A stretch of 64,000 nt of DNA from Neoconidiobolus thromboides FSU 785 (Eukaryota; Entomophthoromycota; Entomophthoromycetes; Entomophthorales; Neoconidiobolaceae), in the NCBI GenBank assembly GCA_025603075.1, contig MU626278.1:62001-126000 (forward strand). The letters are read 5' to 3'. The translations under genes were made by a program, and so were the position numbers. Below the pieces are notes generated by a model. The model worked only from the letters and a program-made list of their open reading frames with translations, did not search any database and had not been told where the DNA came from. Shown one piece after another: positions 56,454 to 64,000 of the stretch (position 1 is the stretch's first letter; each line of letters starts with the position of its first letter).

Positions 56454-59299
56454 TCATAAATCCAAAAAAGTAAACGAAAGATTTTCATCTTCACTTTCTT
56501 CATGTTCTAATTCTTTAGGAAATGGGGAAACATTAGGTATTAAAGGATGGAATTTTTTAATATCGATAGTATCATCTATAAATTTTGCTTTTCTTTTTGG
56601 ATTCTTTCTTTTGCTTTGAATACTACTTGAAGACGAAATCGATGTATTTGTTTCTCGAAAATGATCTTGATTTCTGGCTTCTTCTTGTTGTTTATTGTTG
56701 ATTTCAATTTCTTCCAAATCACTACTAAAATCACTATCTAATGTTAATCTCTTTCTCGATTCTTGTGCTTTTGATTGTTGAATTTGTAACATTAATTCTT
56801 CCATTTCATTTTCAAATTGAATTTCATCAACATTATTAAATTCTACTTGTTTTTTGTTGGCATTAACTTGTTTCTTTCTTTTTAATATTATCTCTCCTTC
56901 TTCTTCTTTAGTTTCTACACTTTCATGTAATCTTTTATTATCTTGATTAAAACTTAATCTATTTTTAATAATAGCGTTATTATTATTATTCAGTATTTCA
57001 TTATCAATATTATTGCTTAATTGGTTTTCAATAACTGGACTCTCGTTTTCTCTTTCTATAAGTTCTCGTTGAGCATCAGAACTTAACTGATTGTCAATAG
57101 CGGTATTATTCATTCTCTTTTTCTCACTAATTTCTTGTGGATTAATTAAAGTTTCCATTTCATTATCAAATATATCATCTATTACATTTTCTCTTTCTCT
57201 ATCTTTACTAACTAAATCTAAAAGTTGTTGATGTTGAGGAATAATAGATTTCTTAGTAATAATTATTGGAGTATCTGGATATAATCCTAACTTTAAATGG
57301 TGAGTTAAATTATTCATTAAATTCTTTAATCTTTTTTGTTTAACTTTCATAATGTCTAATTCTAACTCATTATACATAGCAGGCTCTAATATTTGTTTTA
57401 AATTATTCATTGGTACTTTAAATGATAATATCATTTTAATTAATGTTAGTTTTAACTTAGATTGTAAGGGGGAATAATTAGATTGTAAATAAGATTGAAA
57501 TTGAATTAATAAAGGAATGATATTTTCTATTATATTTTTAATATTAATTTGGTTAATTAATTTGATATTTTCTTTTTCTTTTTCTTCATCTCCATCTAAA
57601 TCATTATTAAAATTGTCTTGTTGATTATTACTAATAGTAAAATGAACTATAATTTCATTGGAACTTAATATATGTAAAGCATCTTCAATAATACGATTTA
57701 ATTTATTATCCTTTAAATCTAATTCCGATTGCATTATTGGTAAAAATAATTTATTACAAATCAAATTACTTACAATAAATTTTTCTCCTTCTTTAAAATA
57801 TTGAAGTACAAAACAATAACATTTATGTCTTAATCTTCTATGAACTGGATTTTCATTATCATTTAGTACAAATAATTGATTTTCTAAATTACTCAATGTA
57901 GATTCAAATTTCCCATTTAAAAACATAATTAAATCTAATAAATGATTTAAAAACAAATTAGGATCCTTAATTAATAATACTTGTTCAAATCCGAATTCAT
58001 AAACTTCTTTAATTTCTTTTTCTTTTTCCATTATATAACTAACTATCATTTTAAATAATAAATATTTTTTAAATTTTAAATAATCCATTCTTAATAATCT
58101 AATTAAACAAATTAATGTATGTTTCCTTACATTCAAATCAAAATGTCTTAAATTATTCACCATGATAGGTATATATGGATCTATGATTCTTGAATATCTT
58201 AAACATAAATCAGATAATATAACTACAATACTACAACTTAAAGAGACATTATTATTATTAGCCTGTACTCTATAAACTCCTTGATTATCTAATTGAACCC
58301 AACTATCTTCAATTGTCATTTCTTTAGCTAATATTGGTGCTAAATGAGCTGTGTATTCTTCTTCAATTAAAGCCAATTTACCCAATGAAATGAATATATT
58401 ATTTCTTACTTGTTCACTTAATAAATATTGTTTAGGCTCAATTACTTTTAATGTTCCTACTAAGATTAATAGACAATCAAATATCTCATCTAATTGATTA
58501 TTATTAGGATAAATCATTAATATTTGTCCAATTAATTCAATCTTATAATTAATTTCACCTTCATTGGTTGATTCCTGTTGTTGTTGTTGTTGTTGATTAT
58601 TACTAATAAATTGATAAAAGGTATTGACACATTGTTGAATTATTGTATTGAGGTATTTAAAATAATCCGTATCTTCACTCAACCAATCATATTGAATTAA
58701 TTTCCATTTATCTAATAGTTGTAAACTAATTGGAACCCAATTTAACGGTAATTGAAATTTCAATAAATTCTTTGTTAAATAAATTAAAATCTCATTATTA
58801 TTAGGTTGATGAATCCAATTATAAATTAAAATTAATATTTGATTTCCTATTATTAATTGTTCTTCTTCATTAATATTCAATTTAATTAATTCATTGAATA
58901 AAGAATTGTAATATACATCTATTAAATCTTCATTTAATTTCCAATATAAAGAATATAATTTCATAAACTGTCCATAACCTAAATCTATTATTAATCGATC
59001 ATTATACTTTTCTAATATTGAAAAAAAAGCTTCATTAAATATTGAGTTTGTTTGATCTGGTTTAGCTACTTTACTGTTATTACAATCATTAATAAATTTA
59101 GCTAATCCTTTAAAACTCAACCCTTCGAATTCTTTTTTAAATAAATTCAAATATAATAAAACATCCATATAATTGACTAATAATTTCTGTGATAAATTTA
59201 ATACTTCAATACTAATACTTTTATCTGTATCAAATATTCCAATTAGTACCTTCTCTTTCCATAATTGAAATAATATCTTAATAAATTCCATTTCATTTA

Positions 59300-59333
<34 letters not shown>

Positions 59334-61376
59334 TTCATTAATTTGCTTAAAATTAATTAATTTTTGTATTAATAAATCCACTACAATATAAATACATTGT
59401 TTTCGAATACGAAAATTATTGTCTTTACATCTTATTTCAATAATATTTAAAAATTCTAATTTATATTCTCTAATTAATTGAGTATCTAATCCAAATTCTT
59501 TTGTTAGTTCTAAATTAAACAATTGATTTAAATCTAATAAATTATTAATTGCCTGTTTACGAACTAAATAAGGTTCCCGTTGAGTTAATGTTTGTAATGA
59601 ATTAAATTGATTTTCAATAATAACAAATTGTAATACTTTTTTAATGACCATTGTTAATAATGAATTCTCTTCATTTTCATTCTTTTTTTTTAATTGATTT
59701 TTTAATATACTTAAAAACTTGTTAAAATTAGTTAATGCTTTGACTTGAACTTGAATTGAAGCATCTGAAAATCTTAAAGCAATAGATTCAAGTAAATTGA
59801 TAATTAAATCAACTTTAGTAATTAAATTATAATTTAAAAGCTTACTAAATTCATCTTGTAATTTACTATCAAAAATAATTTGTAGCCAATTAAAATAAAT
59901 TTCCAAAGTTAAACTACGTACTTTAGGTTGACTCGCTCTTAAACTATCTTTAAATAAATTTTCAATTATATATTGACTTAATTTAGGTTCCATGGAATTT
60001 AATATTAATGCTATATTCTATAATATTAATTCTATTAATAAAAAAATAATTAATTAATATTTTTTATACCTTAGCCAACCCATGTTTAACATCCGCTAAG
60101 TCCATAAACTCGGTAATTATATGTTTTAAGAACAATTTTAAATCGGAGAAAGATAATCGATGATAATTAATAATTTCTTGCATAAATTTAGTGGCTCTAT
60201 AACTTCTAATTTTAAATTGAGCTTTGGAATTTAATTCATTGGGATTGAATAATGTTGTTAAATTAAAATGAATCCATTTCATACATATCATGAAATTATC
60301 TATAAAGAGCCATTCTTCATTTTTTAATATTTTTAATTGTAATTCATAACTAAATTCTACTATTGGAACTTCAGGTTCTATACTATTAAAGTTAAACATT
60401 TAAATAAATTGAATGTTATTAATTTCAAAAAATTCTTACTTTGGTACTTCCAAACTACAATAACATCCTAATAACTCCAAATATTCATTAATAAGCTTAT
60501 TTAGTGGCTTTATTTTTTCGATTGTATAATAGCATAATAAACTTAAATTTAAAATATATTGTATTAAATTTGGAATTTCTTCTTTTGGAATATCATTATC
60601 AATAAATTCCTCATTATTTTCAATATCTTCAGTTTTCAATGTAGTCAATGGACTGATAGTAAATTGTTTATTACAATTAATAATTTTTTCATATAACTGT
60701 TTTAATAATTTAATAATATATATAAATTTTTCTGGATTAATGATTCGATTTTCTATTGCATCTATATTTCAATTAAAAAAATAAAATTTAAAACTTTAGA
60801 ATAATAAATGAACTTACCAGGCAACAAACTGGCAAATGAATAAGCTTCTATAACTAACAAACATTTTTTAATATTTTCAAAACTCAATTTTGTACAATGG
60901 TGATAACCAATAAATAATAACTTCCATAACCTTTTATAAACCTTAAAGATATTGATAACTTCATCTCCTTGTTTTATATTGACTTTAAATATGCTTAAAT
61001 TTTTATGAAGGTTAGTATTGATTAAATTATAATAACAAATGGTTGAAGTTATCTTATCTAAAAATGAACTATTTATTAAATCCATTTCTTCAATATCAAT
61101 ACCTCCATATTCACTAAAACTTAAACTTTGCGATTGATCTTGCGATTGATTTTGACTATTTCCATTGCTCATCAAAGTTGAATTGGTTCTAGAAACATTT
61201 GAAATAATCTCCTCTTGTGTGGAAAAAAAATAGTTTTCAAGTTCTAATAAATTAACAAATGCTTCTTTGACTGCTAAGCCTTCTTGGTAATTATATGTCG
61301 TCTCAAAATCAATTGAGAACAAATTTAAATCTTCTCGATTTTTATAAAGTGGTTGAAGTGGAATCGGTATCCTCAT
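56454..61376 (-). CDS. NCAPD3: Condensin-2 complex subunit D3-like HEAT-repeat protein
   Basis: Start chosen at ATG 61376 (MRIPIPLQPLYKNREDLN); about four short introns lie between 60000 and 60800, then one exon of ~1170 codons. HEAT repeats dominate: ASQPKVRSLTLEIYFNWLQ; SDASIQVQVKALTNFNKFL. The core ILSDLCLRYSRIIDPYIPIM, VNNLRHFDLNVRKHTLICLI and FEQVLLIKDPNLFLNHLLD, followed by RRLRHKCYCFVLQYFKEGEK and EDALHILSSNEIIVHF, is closer to the D3 subunit than to D2/Ycs4. An Asn run (59300-59330) and a Gln run (near 58575) interrupt it. The C-terminus is Glu/Ser/Lys-rich with RKRLTLDSDFSSDLEEIE, an unstructured, possibly phosphorylated tail. D3 is the non-SMC subunit of condensin II. Total ~1,600 aa. 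Confidence 0.75.
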
Positions 61377-62103
61377 AGGCTGGATCAAAAGTAGTAGTGA
61401 TATTTAAATTAAAAGTTAAAAATTTGAAATTTGAAATTCAATGAATGGTGATTTATGAAGTTGAATTCCAAGTTGATTGGCTTAAATTAAAATTTAAACT
61501 ATTTTTAAAAATTTTAGTCACTTTTTAACTGAGAATTTAAAAATTCTAGTAGTAATTTTTCAACAAATAGACTTATTAAATTAGTATATAAATACTCTTA
61601 TTTCTATTAAAGAATTTTTTAACATTTGAATAATACAAACAAATTGCCATTTAAATAAAAAAATAAATATGTCTAAATAGCATGTGGCATATTGTTACAA
61701 AATTTCTTTTATTATTAAAACTTTGAATATAAAACATAATTATAATTGATTTCTATTTTCTATTACTAGGTTAAAATAGAATAATTTATTATGATTTAAC
61801 AATCAACTTATATAAAACTGTCTCATACTAACAACTAAAAAATAGTTAGGTATAAGGAATTCGAAATATGTTTAAAACAATGAAATCAACTAAAAGTTAC
61901 CAAAGCAAACCATAACAAAAACAAAGTACTATAGAAAACGAATATTACATATTAAACATAAAAGCTTTATTGAAAACGTTGACAAATAACAAAAAGATAA
62001 ACTAACCGTTAGTTTAGAAAACATTTAACTTACTTAGCTTGAAATTTAAAATTAATTAGAACTTTACTTGAAGTTAATAATATATTTTGATTTCTAATCT
62101 AAT
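61377..62103. other. Intergenic between LAG1 3' end and condensin start
   Basis: AT-rich, ~730 bp, nothing recognised besides the promoter area. Confidence 0.5.
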
Positions 62104-63342
62104 TTAATCATCGTCATCTCTAACATCATCTAACACGGGTCGTGTTGCTGCTTTATAAATCTTTACAAAATAATTTTTAACTAAAATTTAATATATTAAA
62201 ATAATATTTACCATATAAATCCAAATATAATTAAATACAGCCAAAATGCTTAAACAAGCGAGACATTCATAGGTAGTAGCAGGACGAGTGCCATCTGGGT
62301 AATAACAATGTTCACTAAAAAAATTAATTTAAAAACCTATTCATAATTAAAATAAAAAATAAACTACATGATTCCACCAATGACATAAACTGGGAATATA
62401 ACACCTCGAAGTATAACAAAGGTTAAAGCAAAGATTGCAAAACAAACATCCCTTATCTATATATAAAAATAAAAGGCGAATCAATGGATTGATATTAGAG
62501 AACAAATTAAAGTTACTTTCTGCTTATTTAAGTAATTCATAAGCTTAGCTAACTCCATCCAAGGATCACAAATGTCATGTGTAAGCATGACTACTTCCCC
62601 AATACGAGTGAGATTAAAAAAATAGGAGCATGAAATTAGAGTCAACGTAATTAAATGATGGGATAACATCATCAAATAATCTTTTTGTTTTTTCTCTGAG
62701 TTGATAGATAGTAATTGAAATAGATAAACACCAGCATCAATTAAATAATGGTATCTATTGATGTTACTATTTTCAAAAAAATAAAGTTATTTAACTAATT
62801 AAGATAATACTTATAAAATTACCTTAACTTAACGTTTGGGTATTCTTTAAACCATAAACTGGAATCAAAAAACCAGTCACTATATAAGGCTGAAAGAACC
62901 CCTGGAATACAAATAATTACTTTTTAAAAATTCATTAATTCACGTTAAAGAATGAAGTTAAATAAGTTTACTATACATATAAATCCTAAACGCGGTGGAC
63001 CTAAACTTTAATGATTTCTCTTTTGCTTTTCTAAAGAAAAAAAAGTAATTTTAATAATTAAACAGTCATTGTTTTAAGACTTACTCTAAAGTTGTTTTAT
63101 CTTCCTTTTCATTTTTACCACCACTATCCTTGAGTCCTCGGATAAAATACTCTTGACAAAAGGGCTATAATTTAATATTCAATCTACAACCTAAAAAGTC
63201 TCAAAAAAACAAGACCTACTTCTAAAATCCAATGTTCCAAAACCACTTTACTACAAAGTAGGAATAAAGCAACCAAACTTACAGCAATTATGTCCCACTT
63301 CAAACTTAACTCTGGATGCACTTGATACACTATAAATTCCAT
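62104..63342 (-). CDS. LAG1: Ceramide synthase (LAG1/LAC1, TLC domain)
   Basis: Starts MEFIVYQVHPELSLKWD at 63342; about seven short introns. Hydrophobic segments include VALFLLCSKVVLEHWIL. The middle exon gives MMMLSHHLITLTLISCSYFF and NLTRIGEVVMLTHDICDPWM, then ELAKLMNYLNKQK. This is the Lag1 motif with the essential His pair (HH) and the paired Asp (HDICDP). Later exons supply IFAFTFVILRGVIFPVYV and ILAVFNYIWIYMIYK. The C-terminus is acidic (VRDDD). The enzyme N-acylates sphingoid bases in the ER. Length about 330 aa, normal. Exon borders near 62780-63180 are tentative. Confidence 0.88.
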
Positions 63343-64000
63343 TTCCTTTTTTTTAAAAAAAATTGTTTCTCCACTCTTTTTGAACTTTGCTATTTAATTA
63401 GCCCAATAAACCAATCAGATCTCGATCTCAACTATGCTATTCGCTTTTTATTCCTGATCATTTGAAATACTAGTTTTTTAGTAAAGAACTTTTGGGGTTT
63501 TATTTATAATCAGAACCTTTGGTGAAAAAATAGAAAGTTTATTACGAAAGGTTAAAAGAGTTTGATATTTTTAGGGTTAGCTTTTATGTAAATCTCATAT
63601 TAAAAAGATTATCATAGAATTCATGTTCGAAGCTCGAGTTAATTAAAGTACAAGATAGTAAAGTAATAAAAAAAAACAAGTTTTGAAATATGGAACACAA
63701 TTTTTGATTTCTCAGAATCCTTTTATGGACAAGTAGTAGATTTATTAGGTTGATTATGAAACAAATTTACAATCTAAAATTTTATAAAGGGTTCAATTCA
63801 AGAACCGATTCCACCAACAAGTAAAATTGATTTTATAACTAATTTTAATCTAAAGACAGCATAATAAGAAATTTCAATCTTTGTAACATAATAAAGTGAA
63901 TTATATCTTTTATTGGCATGCTTTATTATTTGGAAAAAAAATTCGAAAGATTGTAAGATTAAAGCTAAATGATTGCGCAGCTCCATTTTATTGTTGAAAT
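63343..64000. other. Intergenic to the right edge
   Basis: AT-rich, holds the LAG1 promoter; no gene recognised in the remaining ~650 bp. Confidence 0.5.

Noticed and set aside
63798-63986. 62-codon minus-strand frame at the right edge
   Set aside because: No motif, no splice partners, ordinary chance length in AT-rich DNA.
1-64000. CRISPR array, rRNA or tRNA genes
   Set aside because: No regularly spaced direct repeats, no rRNA blocks and no cloverleaf with GTTCRANNC was found by eye on either strand.

Overview
The window is strongly AT-rich nuclear DNA from a eukaryote, most likely an early-diverging fungus. Genes are broken by many short introns (about 45-80 nt) with GTAAGT/GTAAAT donors, TAG acceptors and, in several, a CTAAT-type branch site. 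Fungus-leaning gene content includes an NST1-type protein, an FLC/TRP-like channel with an ML-like domain, a Zn2Cys6 relic and a proteinase-B-type I9 inhibitor. An entomophthoroid or other zygomycete-grade fungus (Conidiobolus-like) fits the base composition and gene set, but that placement is inference.

Layout. 1-1151: 5' part of a kelch-repeat protein (minus strand), running off the left edge. 1152-4316: repeat-bearing intergenic DNA. 4317-15845: dense block with proteasome alpha-6 (minus), MRNIP-like zinc-ribbon protein (plus), a small OCIA-like membrane protein (minus), an unrecognised small coiled-coil protein (minus), RRN3 (plus) and VPS15 (minus). 15846-21065: about 5 kb repeat island with four copies of a ~460 bp solo-LTR-like repeat family (a fourth lies near 3.1 kb) and several ~95 bp MITEs. 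21066-24558: EB1/Bim1 and seipin (both minus). 26095-29469: Sec7-PH ARF-GEF (plus). 30046-30738: three splice-compatible exons of an unidentified membrane protein (minus). 31711-34166: cytosolic methionyl-tRNA synthetase (plus). 34572-38477: NST1-like protein (minus). 40535-42021: RACK1 (plus), with a C/D-box snoRNA candidate in an intron. 42255-42895: secreted Reeler-domain protein (minus). 44739-46850: decayed Zn2Cys6 transcription-factor relic riddled with MITEs. 47840-49927: mitochondrial PPR-type protein (plus). 50103-51305: RRP7 (minus). 52272-54230: FLC/TRP-like membrane protein (plus). 54568-55398: riboflavin kinase (plus). 55576-56020: I9-type proteinase inhibitor (minus). 56454-61376: condensin II subunit D3-like HEAT protein (minus). 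62104-63342: ceramide synthase LAG1 (minus).

Most genes are unrelated housekeeping functions. Loose themes are ribosome supply (RRN3 for Pol I initiation, RRP7 for 18S processing, RACK1 on the 40S, an intronic snoRNA for rRNA methylation, MetRS) and ER lipid biology (seipin, LAG1). There is no sign of a co-regulated cluster, plasmid or phage, and no tRNA or rRNA gene was recognised.

The most distinctive system is a MITE family: ten ~95-100 bp elements with imperfect terminal inverted repeats and a 4-bp target-site duplication. One copy sits in a coding relic so that removing the element and one duplication restores an open frame. Exon boundaries were read by eye and may be off by a few codons.
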